Below the pieces are notes generated by a model. The model was not told where the DNA came from, did no database searches, and was given only the letters and a program-made list of their open reading frames with translations. From Stenotrophomonas sp. BIGb0135 (GTDB lineage Bacteria > Pseudomonadota > Gammaproteobacteria > Xanthomonadales > Xanthomonadaceae), in NCBI RefSeq assembly GCF_024810105.1, contig NZ_JANUDX010000001.1, positions 434,001-498,000 of the forward strand: 64,000 nucleotides of DNA, given 5' to 3'. Shown here piece after piece: positions 1 through 7,679 of this stretch. Within the stretch, counting starts at the first letter, position 1. Every line of letters starts with the position of its first letter. A program made the position numbers and the translations under genes.

Positions 1-2073
1 GGAATCCAGGTTGGTCACTTCCTGGTCGATGCGGATGTCGTAGTAGTCGGCGGTGAAGTCGACATTCGGCGATGGCGACCACACAAACCCTGCGCCATAG
101 GACGTGGCCGACTCCGGCTGCAGCTGCGGATTGGCGCCGCTGGTGTAGTCGATGGACAGGCCGCTGTAGTCGCAGTCGTCGTACGCCTGGCCGGCACTGC
201 GGCAGCGCCAGTAGTCCGTCATGCCCGGGTTGTAGCCGCGGGTTTCGCTGGCAAACACGTAGTTCATGTCCGGCGCGCGGAAGCTGGTGGCCGCGCTCGC
301 GCGCAGCAGCAGCGTGTCGATCGGGCGGAACTCCAGCCCGGCGCTCCAGGTGGCCTTGCCGATGTGGTCGCCCGCCGCGCGGTACTGGTCGTAACGACCG
401 GCCACCGTGGCGGTCAGGCGTTCCAGCAGCGGCAGCTGCAGTTCCACGCCGGCCGCATAGCGGTCACGCTCGCCGCCGGCCGGGATGCCAGCGCTGGTGT
501 TCCAGAATTCGCCGGTGGCCAGGCGCGGGTCCGGCCGGTTGTTGTAGCCCTGGCTGCCCGCTTCCAGCACCGCCGCCAGCGCGGCACGTCCACCGGGCAG
601 ATCGAACAGCTGCCCGTTGACGCTGAAGGTGGCCGCCTGCAGCCACGCCGCGTTGCGGCTTTCCTGGGTGGCCGAGAGGTCGGCGTACTCGTTCGGGGTC
701 AACGGCTGGTACAGCCGCGCCGGGTCCGGGGCATACACATCCACGCCGTTGCGGGTGCCCAGCTTCGGCCCGAGCAGGTAGTCGTTGATGCCGGCCAGCA
801 GCACCGGGCGGCGCGTGCGGTTTTCGTAACGCGAACGGCTGTAGGCCGCTTCATAGTCCCAGTCCGAGCTGCCCAGGCTGCCGCGCGCGCCGACGTTGAA
901 CGACCACGAGGTCTCCAGGAACCGGTTGGCGTTGCGCTGTACGCCACCGATCTCCTCCGGCGCGAAACGGCGATACCAGCTTTCCAGCTGGCCGCTGGCC
1001 TGGTTGTAGAAATAGTTGCGCGACGACGTCCAGCTGGGCGCACGGGTGTTGTTGTAGATGCGCGCAGTGCCGATGGCCACGTCGGCAAACAGCTCCTGGC
1101 GGTCGTTGAGGCGCCAGGTCAACGCGCTGTAGGCATCGATGTTGCGCTTCTCGGTCTGCACGGTCCAGAAGGTGGCCGCGGCCTCGTTGCTGCCGCAGTA
1201 CGCGCCTTGCCGCGGGTTCTGCGCCCGGAACACGCTGCCACCGTACAGGCCGGCGCTGGCATCGCAGCCGGCCAGGCCCGGGTCGATGTAGGTGCTGGTG
1301 CTGGCGTTGCGCCGATAGGCCACGGCGGTCGGCAACGGAGCCACGCCGCGCGGGTCGTCGGTCAGCGAATCCATGAAGTCGCGCTGCGAGCCGTAGATCG
1401 CCTTGCGATTGGCGATCTCCAGGCCGAAGATCGCGTCCCACTGGTCGCTCGAACTGCCGCCGACCACCTGCAGTCGCTGGTTGTCGCCGCCGCCCTGCCC
1501 GGTGGTGCCGGCCTTGAGGTTGATGCCCACCCCTTCGTAGGTCTTCTTCAGGATGATGTTGACCACGCCGGCGATCGCGTCCGAGCCGTACACCGCCGAC
1601 GCGCCACCGGTGAGCACCTCGATGCGGTCGATCAGCGCGCTGGGGATATTGGCCAGGTTGACCACGTTGACCGAGCCTTCGTAGGCCAGCGGGTAGTCCG
1701 ACTGGCGACGCCCGTTGACCAGCACCAGGGTGCGGTTGGGACCGAGCCCGCGCAGGTTGATGGTATTGGCGGCCGGGGTAAAGGTATTGCCGAAGTCCTC
1801 GCCCTGCACGCTGCCCGTGTTCTCGGTCAGTGCGCTGAGCGCTTCGAACGCGCTGCGGTAGCCCTGCGCCTCGATCTGCTGCTGGGTGATCACGGTGACC
1901 GGGGATGGACCTTCCACGCTGGCACGCGGAATGCGCGAGCCGGTGATTTTGACCGCCTCCAGTTCGGTGGGGGCGGCGCCCTCGGCGGCGAGCGCCAGCG
2001 GGCTGATGCCAAGCAGCGGCAGCAGGGACACGACCAGGGGACGCAGGCGCAGCGGACGACGAAGCAAAGACAT
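1..2073 (-). CDS. TonB-dependent outer-membrane receptor (3' end outside window)
   Basis: Gated outer-membrane beta-barrel that takes up a ligand using TonB energy. The reading frame enters at position 1 without a stop, so 691 codons are visible and the C-terminal barrel end is missing. The N-terminus MSLLRRPLRLRPLVVSLLPL is a signal peptide ending near ALAAEG. A plug domain follows (about residues 35-170), with an ITGSRIPRASVEGPSPVTV entry, the NTINLRGLGPNRTLVLVNGR signature and GGASAVYGSDAIAGVVNII. The rest is barrel, with alternating aromatic strands such as SFRAPDMNYVFASE. There is no FecA-type signalling extension. The ligand cannot be told; similar receptors in Xanthomonads often sit in carbohydrate or peptide uptake loci. 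The neighbouring SapC-like gene fits that setting. Confidence 0.9.
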   Translation of the reverse strand, partial: MSLLRRPLRLRPLVVSLLPLLGISPLALAAEGAAPTELEAVKITGSRIPRASVEGPSPVTVITQQQIEAQGYRSAFEALSALTENTGSVQGEDFGNTFTPAANTINLRGLGPNRTLVLVNGRRQSDYPLAYEGSVNVVNLANIPSALIDRIEVLTGGASAVYGSDAIAGVVNIILKKTYEGVGINLKAGTTGQGGGDNQRLQVVGGSSSDQWDAIFGLEIANRKAIYGSQRDFMDSLTDDPRGVAPLPTAVAYRRNASTSTYIDPGLAGCDASAGLYGGSVFRAQNPRQGAYCGSNEAAATFWTVQTEKRNIDAYSALTWRLNDRQELFADVAIGTARIYNNTRAPSWTSSRNYFYNQASGQLESWYRRFAPEEIGGVQRNANRFLETSWSFNVGARGSLGSSDWDYEAAYSRSRYENRTRRPVLLAGINDYLLGPKLGTRNGVDVYAPDPARLYQPLTPNEYADLSATQESRNAAWLQAATFSVNGQLFDLPGGRAALAAVLEAGSQGYNNRPDPRLATGEFWNTSAGIPAGGERDRYAAGVELQLPLLERLTATVAGRYDQYRAAGDHIGKATWSAGLEFRPIDTLLLRASAATSFRAPDMNYVFASETRGYNPGMTDYWRCRSAGQAYDDCDYSGLSIDYTSGANPQLQPESATSYGAGFVWSPSPNVDFTADYYDIRIDQEVTNLDS

Positions 2074-2185
2074 GCAGGTTCCAGGATGGGGAGAGTCGCT
2101 CCGGTGCGGGCAAGCCATTGCCGCGGGGGGGCCGGAGGGCGCGCCAGTCTGCTGAATGGGCACCCGCCCCGGAAATGATCGCCCG

Positions 2186-2199
2186 CGATATGCATATCG
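2186..2199. promoter_or_regulatory. 14-bp perfect palindrome upstream of the TonB receptor
   Basis: CGATATGCATATCG is a perfect palindrome 113 bp upstream of the receptor start, in a 392-bp gap. It could be an operator for the receptor. No recognised regulator motif matches it, and a chance palindrome cannot be excluded. Confidence 0.25.
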
Positions 2200-2415
2200 G
2201 CTTTCCGCCTAAGGCCCATCGCGCGTGGCCCGCGCGTGCGATGCCTTGCCGGCTGCTGCGTCGACGTGGCGCCACGTCGTTGCGGAACCATCCCGTGTCT
2301 CTTCCCGACGACCGCGCCGCCTACGGCGCGCTGCTGCTGCAGATGCTGCAGGGTCCCGACCAGCCGCAGTGCGGGCGCCGCGGCAGCGCTGGGGCCGCGC
2401 CGGGATGCAAAACAG

Positions 2416-2441
2416 AAACGGCGGCCCTGCGGCCGCCGTTT
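2416..2441 (-). terminator. Rho-independent terminator of the sapC-like gene
   Basis: An 11-bp perfect stem (AAACGGCGGCC / GGCCGCCGTTT) with a four-base loop lies 24 bp past the stop of the SapC-like gene. On the minus strand it is followed by a T-rich stretch (TTTCTGTTTT). Confidence 0.75.
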
Positions 2442-2465
2442 CACTGCAACGCCTTGCCAGGCCGG

Positions 2466-3230
2466 TCAGGCCTTGGCAGCGGCCTGCAGGCTCTGCCGCT
2501 GCACCAGCGCGTTGAAGCGCGCCAGCGAGCTCAGGTGGTGGTGCACCAGCGCCAGGTAGCCGTTGCGGTGCCAGGCCAGGACGACGTCGTCGGGCAGCTT
2601 GGCCAGCTTTTCCACGTCCACCACCTGGAAGCCGTTGACCGACATCTGCTCGCCGTTGTTCAACGTCACATCGATGCTGCGATCGATCAGCAGGTCCTGG
2701 GCCTTGATCGCCGCGCTGAACTGACGGGTCAGCTCATGCTCGCGGGTGAAGTCGCCGCAGAACCGCATGGCGTTGTCGAGCAGTTCGGTCGGCTTGCCGT
2801 CCACGAACAGCGGCTCGCCTTCTTCGCTGGTGCCCTGGTTGACGTGTTCGGCACCGGCGTCGATCGCCAGCATGTAATCGCTGTCCGGTTCGCCCTGCAT
2901 GAACACGAACGGGTAACGGCGCACGTACGCGGGTGCGTAGGTGTCCTGGGCCCACTTGTCGCCGTCGATGAACAGGTTGTTGCGGGCCAGGCCCACGGCC
3001 ACGATCGGGGCGGCATCGTTGCCGGTGAACAGGATCGGGAAGTGTTGCGCGGCCAGGCCGAATTCACCCACCACTGCCGGGATGGCGTTGGTTTCGGCGG
3101 CGAAGGACACGGTGCCCTGCACCAGGCGCCAGTTGGCGTGCTTGTCCGATTGCAGCGGCAGCGGCTCGCGGTAGAACAGCGGGCTGGAAGCCTGGGCCGG
3201 AGCCGGCGGAGTAGTCGTTTCAGCAGTCAT
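2466..3230 (-). CDS. SapC family protein
   Basis: This 254-residue protein matches the SapC-like family common next to TonB-dependent receptors in Xanthomonads and Caulobacterales. The name comes from a surface-layer/peptide-transport context, and the biochemical role is not established. Visible family-like features are the opening FYREPLPLQSDKHANWRL, the central ETNAIPAVVGEFGLAAQHFPILF, and QGTSEEGEPLFVDGKPTELL. It has no signal peptide or membrane segment, so it is probably cytoplasmic. The start MTAETTTPPAPAQ was chosen over an in-frame start 22 codons upstream because the extra residues look non-coding; the ribosome-binding site is weak. It is transcribed toward the receptor but has its own terminator. 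Confidence 0.75.
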   Translation of the reverse strand: MTAETTTPPAPAQASSPLFYREPLPLQSDKHANWRLVQGTVSFAAETNAIPAVVGEFGLAAQHFPILFTGNDAAPIVAVGLARNNLFIDGDKWAQDTYAPAYVRRYPFVFMQGEPDSDYMLAIDAGAEHVNQGTSEEGEPLFVDGKPTELLDNAMRFCGDFTREHELTRQFSAAIKAQDLLIDRSIDVTLNNGEQMSVNGFQVVDVEKLAKLPDDVVLAWHRNGYLALVHHHLSSLARFNALVQRQSLQAAAKA

Positions 3231-3381
3231 GGAATAAGTCAGGTACGGCGCGCCAGACAGCCCGGGCGCGAAAGCGGGCACCGCATTGATCGGCAACTAT
3301 AGCGTGGCTCCATGACGAATGTGCGGCCCTGGACAACAGGGCCCCTGCATCCGGCCTGAATTGCCGCCGCGGCGTCGCCCT

Positions 3382-4284
3382 CTAGAGACCGGTGTAATCG
3401 GCACAGTCCGGCAACGGCGAATCCGGTTGGTAACGGGCGCCATCGAAGTGCAGGACGCGCAGGAACGAGCAGGCCGCCACGGTCTCGGTACGCAGGTCCT
3501 TGCGCCGCAGCGGCGGCTTGGCCAGCGAATCCTCGCGCCGCGAGACGCCCGCCGGGTAGCGGGTGGCGGTGGTGCGGTAGCGCAGCACCGGCATGCCCTG
3601 CCCGGCCGGGTCCAGCGTCACGTCCGCCGAGAAGGTGTACTCGTCATGGCAGGCACCCGCCCGCTGCGTGGTGTCGGCTGCGCTGAAACAGGCCCGGATC
3701 GACGCGTTGCCGTCAGCGGGCAGGACCAGCACGTCCGCGTCCACCTGGACGCCGTCGTCCTGGTGGTAGATCCGGGCCAGCCGCACCGTTGAGGCACTGG
3801 CACCGCCGCCGGAGTAGCCGGTGGTGGCTTCGTCGAGCACGCCGACCAGCACGTTCTGCAGCTGTGCCTGGGCCGGATCGGCCGGCACCTGCGGCGCACC
3901 GATGCCCGGCGCCATGCGCACGATGAACGGCCATGGCCGCACGCTTCCGGACTCGGCGAGGCCGGTCAGCGGCACAAAGCGCATGCGCGGCTCGGCGTCG
4001 CCGGCCACATGATGCTCCACCTCCAACTGGGCGGTGCCGTCCCCGGCGTCGGCGCGGGTACGCACGCACCACTGGTGGTCGGCAGTGCAGTAACGCGGCG
4101 AGGCGTCGCGATCATCGGCGTCCGGCGCGGTCGGCGCCGGTTGCTCGATCAGCGCCTCCAGCCGGTTGCCGGCGCGGTCGGCAAACCCATCGGCGGGGCG
4201 GGCGGCGAGGGCCGCGTCAGTGGCCAGCGCAAGCAGCGCGAGCAGGGTCAGACGGGAGAAAAACGGGTCACGCTTCCTTGCCAT
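3382..4284 (-). CDS. Secreted protein of unknown function
   Basis: I do not recognise this 300-residue protein. It begins MARKRDPFFSRLTLLALLAL and has a clear signal peptide ending near AALAARP, so it is probably periplasmic. The mature part contains Cys pairs (YCTADHQWCVR, ACFSAADTTQRAGACHDEY, then two more near the C-terminus in AACSFL and PDCADYTG), suggesting disulfides. No catalytic motif is evident. An alternative ATG lies three codons upstream at 4293. The gene follows cdh by 67 bp on the same strand and may be co-transcribed with it. Confidence 0.6.
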   Translation of the reverse strand: MARKRDPFFSRLTLLALLALATDAALAARPADGFADRAGNRLEALIEQPAPTAPDADDRDASPRYCTADHQWCVRTRADAGDGTAQLEVEHHVAGDAEPRMRFVPLTGLAESGSVRPWPFIVRMAPGIGAPQVPADPAQAQLQNVLVGVLDEATTGYSGGGASASTVRLARIYHQDDGVQVDADVLVLPADGNASIRACFSAADTTQRAGACHDEYTFSADVTLDPAGQGMPVLRYRTTATRYPAGVSRREDSLAKPPLRRKDLRTETVAACSFLRVLHFDGARYQPDSPLPDCADYTGL

Positions 4285-4351
4285 GTATCGCATCCTGCGC
4301 GCCGCAGGGCGCGTGTCGAGAGGCGGCATGATAGCCCAGCGATGCGGTGGC

Positions 4352-5146
4352 TCAGCGCACGCCGTCCAGCGGCCCGTCCGCACCGGTCACCGCGGCGCAT
4401 GCGTGATCCTGCAGTTCTTCGCCGCTGGCATCGTTGCCGGCGGCCTCGTCCATGCGCGTGGCGAGCAGCAGGAAGCCGGGCTGGCCGTCACGGTCGTGTG
4501 CGCCGCTGACCACCAGCGACCAATGGCCCATGTCCTGCGCGCCGGCCAGTTCACCGGCCAGCAGCTGGATCGGGTCCACCTGCAGCGTCGCCCCCTGCAC
4601 GCGGCGCGCCTGGTAAACATGGCCGCGCAGCGGCTCCGGCAGTGGCTTCCAGCGCGTATCGATGCCCTCCCCCATCCGCGCCAGCTGCGCCAGCACGTCC
4701 GCGCGCAGGCAGTCGATGTGGATGTGCAACTGGTGCTGCGAGCGCCCATGTGGCGAGTTCAACGCCAGGCTGGCCACCTCGCGCGGCAACGGCCGTCCCA
4801 ACGCCAGCGCGGTACGCCAGCGTGCGTCCCACGCACTGGCGAAGTAATTGGGCGCGCCGGCGCGCAGCAGCGCGGGGCTCTCGATGCCGCTCACCTTGTC
4901 CAGCGGCATCAGCAGGAACTGGTAGTCCCCGTGCGCGTCCTTGAACACCACGTCGCGGCGCGCCGGCGCTGTCTCCACCGCCAGGCAATCGCCCCGGGGA
5001 GTGCCCGGCCCGATGCAGTCGCGCTGGATCAACCCCCACAGCGCATCCGGGTTCGGTGGCGGCTTGGCCGGCGCCACCGGCGCGGGCGTGGCACAGCCCA
5101 CCAGCCACGCACACGCGATCAACCACACCGAACGTACCCTCACCAT
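4352..5146 (-). CDS. cdh: CDP-diacylglycerol diphosphatase, predicted lipoprotein
   Basis: This 264-residue protein is predicted to hydrolyse CDP-diacylglycerol to phosphatidate and CMP at the membrane. The start MVRVRSVWLIACAWLVGCAT has a strong GAGGGGG ribosome-binding site and a lipobox (LVGC), so it is probably lipid-anchored rather than held by an N-terminal helix. Family features are DALWGLIQRDCIGPG, HGDYQFLLMPLDKVSGIESP, and the HIT-like catalytic histidine cluster in SQHQLHIHIDCLR. The late VSGAHDRDGQPGFLLLATR segment also fits the family. It lies 16 bp downstream of a secreted unknown and upstream of another, so the three form a likely envelope operon. Confidence 0.85.
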   Translation of the reverse strand: MVRVRSVWLIACAWLVGCATPAPVAPAKPPPNPDALWGLIQRDCIGPGTPRGDCLAVETAPARRDVVFKDAHGDYQFLLMPLDKVSGIESPALLRAGAPNYFASAWDARWRTALALGRPLPREVASLALNSPHGRSQHQLHIHIDCLRADVLAQLARMGEGIDTRWKPLPEPLRGHVYQARRVQGATLQVDPIQLLAGELAGAQDMGHWSLVVSGAHDRDGQPGFLLLATRMDEAAGNDASGEELQDHACAAVTGADGPLDGVR

Positions 5147-5162
5147 CGACCCCCTCGCCCGC

Positions 5163-5810
5163 TCAGTAGGTACTGAACGGCACTTCCACCACCAGCGCCG
5201 GGGCGCTGCCGGCGGGCTGCAGGGTGTAGCGGTCGAGCGCACCGTTCTCGTCGGCGAACGGCAGCGACGTGAACTGCAGGCGGTAGCGGTCCGCGCCCAG
5301 GGTGAGCGTGCCGGACGCGTCCATGCCGGCATCGGCCGGCAACAGCAGCCCGCCCAGATCGCTGTAGGCCTCGGGTGCATCGCTGTAGGCATAGTCGACC
5401 AGGTCGTCCACGCGCTTCATCGCGTAGACGTGCGGTTCGCCACGGCGACGGTTGTAGGCCTCGTCACCGGTCAGGTCGGCGATCCAGACGCCAGGCAGGC
5501 GGTAGCGGGTTTCAAGCGCGATCGCGTCCAGCCGCGGGCTGTCCACCACCAGGCAGCACACCACGCGTTTGGACTCGCGGTCCAGGATGGCGAAGCGATC
5601 GCCCTCGGTCGCCGCGCGTGGCAGCACCGCGAACGGCACGTCGCGCAGCATCGGCTCGGCCCCACTGGCCGAATGCAGGTTGCGCCAGCCGCCCACCAGC
5701 GGCTCGGCCGCCGACGCGGCGGAGGTGCCCACCAAGGCAGCAGCCAACAGCAGGGCCAAGCGGCCTGCGAACATCCCCTCGAACATCATCATCATCCATC
5801 GCGTCTTCAC
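5163..5810 (-). CDS. Secreted protein of unknown function
   Basis: This protein of up to 215 residues has an N-terminal signal sequence (FAGRLALLLAAALVGTSAASA) and no recognised domain. The start is uncertain. GTG at 5810 gives the longest form, and a run of four ATG codons follows within ten codons, so translation may begin there. The mature region contains RESKRVVCCLVVDSPRLDAI with a CC pair, and the acidic, Tyr-rich stretch DYAYSDAPEAYSDLGGLLLP. It ends 16 bp before cdh and probably shares its transcript. Confidence 0.55.
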   Translation of the reverse strand: MKTRWMMMMFEGMFAGRLALLLAAALVGTSAASAAEPLVGGWRNLHSASGAEPMLRDVPFAVLPRAATEGDRFAILDRESKRVVCCLVVDSPRLDAIALETRYRLPGVWIADLTGDEAYNRRRGEPHVYAMKRVDDLVDYAYSDAPEAYSDLGGLLLPADAGMDASGTLTLGADRYRLQFTSLPFADENGALDRYTLQPAGSAPALVVEVPFSTY

Positions 5811-5909
5811 ATTGCCGCGACACTATGCGCCAGCGGCTCGGAGGGAGCAATGCTGGCGTGCCGGGCACCGTTCGCGCGATCATCGGCGCTGCCACGCAAC
5901 GGATTGCCC

Positions 5910-6692
5910 ATGCCCCTTCCCCACCCGCTCCGGATGCGACTGCATCCCGCCTGTCTGTCACTCACCGCGGCGATGCTGCTTGCCAGTTGTGGTGCGGCAC
6001 CGTTGCCGCCGCCGGCGCCGGCGACAGTGCCCGCCGGGGCCGCGACCGTGCCCGCGACCGTGCCCGCGACTGCGCCCGCCAGTGCGGCCTTCCAGACCTT
6101 GCCTGGGTTGTCCGCCGCCCAGGCGCAGGCGCTTGGCCTGGGCGGGAAGCGCATACCGGTGCGCTTCCGCGATCGGCATGGCGAGGGCCTGCTGGTAGTG
6201 GAACGCGCCGACCGCGAAGAAGCCGACCCGGACACCCCCGGCGACACCCTCGCCGTCGCCGTGCTGAGCGCCACCCTGCTCGAGCGCACCGACGCGCCGG
6301 GCTACCGCCAGCGCTGGCAGCGCGAGATCCGCGTGCCCTGCCCGGGGCTGGACCTGGACGCCGGCTGGCTGCTGGACCAGGTGGGCGCCACCGATCTGGA
6401 CGGCGATGGGCAGGCGGAAATCACCCTGGCCAGCCACACCTTCTGCGGCGGCGGCGTGGACCCGCAGGCGATCCACATCACCCTGATCGACGGCGCGCGC
6501 AGCTACGGCATCGAAGGCGAGTCGCTGGTCAGCCTCCCCGGGGAGGAACCGTTCGGCGGCGAGCGCCAGGACGACCCCGCGCTGGCCGCTGCGCCGATCG
6601 CGTTCCGCCAGCACCTGGACGCCGTGTGGGACGCGGTGCGGGTGCTGCCGGTGCCAGACGGCGACAACGACGGCAACGGCGACGCCCCGTAA
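5910..6692 (+). CDS. Predicted lipoprotein with Asp-rich FG-GAP/EF-hand-like loop
   Basis: This unrecognised protein of about 260 residues has a lipobox (MLLASCG) after a hydrophobic stretch, so it is probably an outer- or inner-membrane lipoprotein. After the lipidated Cys comes a low-complexity Pro/Ala/Val linker with VPAT repeats. One loop, DLDGDGQAEITLAS, looks like the calcium-binding loops of FG-GAP or EF-hand proteins, and the C-terminus DGDNDGNGDAP is similar. An alternative ATG at 5934 gives a more compact signal peptide; neither start has a clear ribosome-binding site. It is divergent from the cdh cluster. Confidence 0.55.
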   Translation: MPLPHPLRMRLHPACLSLTAAMLLASCGAAPLPPPAPATVPAGAATVPATVPATAPASAAFQTLPGLSAAQAQALGLGGKRIPVRFRDRHGEGLLVVERADREEADPDTPGDTLAVAVLSATLLERTDAPGYRQRWQREIRVPCPGLDLDAGWLLDQVGATDLDGDGQAEITLASHTFCGGGVDPQAIHITLIDGARSYGIEGESLVSLPGEEPFGGERQDDPALAAAPIAFRQHLDAVWDAVRVLPVPDGDNDGNGDAP

Positions 6693-6699
6693 GCGCCCG

Positions 6700-7194
6700 T
6701 CAGCCGATCACGATGTAGTCGCTGGCCAATGCGATGCCCAGGTGCGGGCCGGGCAGCAACTGTACGTAGCGGCCGCCGACCTGGTCGATGGCGATGCAGT
6801 CGTCCACGTCCAGCAAGGCGTCGGTATGCGGCTTGATCCAGCTTGCATCGCGGCGCTGCCGGGCCTTGCGCCGGGCCTCCCCGTCGTCGTCGGCGACCAG
6901 CAGCAGGTAGTCGTGCGCTTCGCCGAGCGAGTGCGGCACATAGCCGCCCAGGTTGACGAAGTACAGCCGCGGCGCGCCTGCCGCCGGCGCGGCATCGCCG
7001 AAGCGCACCTGGTAGCCGTCGATCCCGTCCACCGCCAGCCAGCCATCCACGTGCAGGCCCTTGGCCTGGCCGAACCAGTCGCGGCGCAGCTGCGGGTAGG
7101 CGTCCTCGATCCGCTCGACGTTGGCGAAGGCCACGTCATGGATTTCGATCCGCGCCTGTGGGTGGCGCCCGCCCAGCATGAACACGTGCAGCAC
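6700..7194 (-). CDS. DUF1543 family protein
   Basis: This 164-residue cytoplasmic protein has the DUF1543 layout. It opens LHVFMLGGRHPQARIEIHDV, followed by VERIEDAYPQLRRDWFGQAK, HVDGWLAVDGIDGYQV and LYFVNLGGYVPHSLGEAHDY. The function of the family is unknown. GTG at 7194 was chosen as start because GGGAGA lies seven bases upstream and the family begins just before the VFMLGG motif. It converges on the lipoprotein gene at 6692 with only 7 bp between them. Confidence 0.75.
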   Translation of the reverse strand: MLHVFMLGGRHPQARIEIHDVAFANVERIEDAYPQLRRDWFGQAKGLHVDGWLAVDGIDGYQVRFGDAAPAAGAPRLYFVNLGGYVPHSLGEAHDYLLLVADDDGEARRKARQRRDASWIKPHTDALLDVDDCIAIDQVGGRYVQLLPGPHLGIALASDYIVIG

Positions 7195-7303
7195 TGCGCT
7201 GTCTCCCGGAGTGTTTCCAACGGGCCGTAGTGTAGCCCCGCGCCCACGCGGCGCAGGGGCCGGCGGTGGTATCTTCGGCAGCAGACCCCGCAGGAGCGAC
7301 CGC

Positions 7304-7609
7304 ATGCCAGCCCTTTTCCGCCTCGTGGCCCCCACCCTCGCCGCCATGTCCAGCCTGGCGCTGGGCGCCTGCGTCAGCACCCCCGGACCGGAGGTCAAGG
7401 GCCCCGGGCTGTGCAAGGGCGCCGGCCTGGACTGGGCCGTCGGCCAGCCGGCCGATGAAGCCACCATGCGCAAGCTCTCCGCACAGAGCGGCGCCGGCCT
7501 GGTCAATCCGATCGGCCCCGGCACCATCACCACCCGCGACCTCCGCCAGGATCGCCTGCGCGTGTTCATCGACAAGGACAACGTGATCACCGCCGTACGC
7601 TGCGAGTAG
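7304..7609 (+). CDS. I78 family peptidase-inhibitor-like lipoprotein
   Basis: This 101-residue protein has a lipobox (LALGACVS) and a clear AGGAG ribosome-binding site. The mature part resembles the small I78/potato-inhibitor-like family: GAGLDWAVGQPADEATMRKL, then NPIGPGTITTRDLRQDRLRV and the ending IDKDNVITAVRCE. Members are thought to inhibit serine proteases in the periplasm. Two mature Cys (in LCKGAG and VRCE) could form the usual disulfide. The TAG stop codon is part of a GTAG REP element. Confidence 0.75.
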   Translation: MPALFRLVAPTLAAMSSLALGACVSTPGPEVKGPGLCKGAGLDWAVGQPADEATMRKLSAQSGAGLVNPIGPGTITTRDLRQDRLRVFIDKDNVITAVRCE

Positions 7610-7679
7610 CGCCACGCCACGCGTGGCTGCGCCATCCGGCGTCGGCGTTCCCGCGCGGCCCACAAGGGGGCGGCGCTAC
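7606..7679. repeat. Inverted pair of SMAG-type REP elements between convergent genes
   Basis: On the plus strand GTAG at 7606 is followed by the hairpin GCCACGC-cac-GCGTGGC. On the minus strand GTAG at 7679-7676 is followed by CGCCGCC. Each GTAG supplies the TAG stop of one of the two convergent genes (the I78 lipoprotein and dld). Such pairs often act as transcription terminators or RNA 3'-end stabilisers. Confidence 0.6.

Noticed and set aside
364-2178. 604-codon open frame on the plus strand
   Set aside because: It is antisense to the TonB receptor, lacks any protein-like motif, and arises from high GC at third positions.
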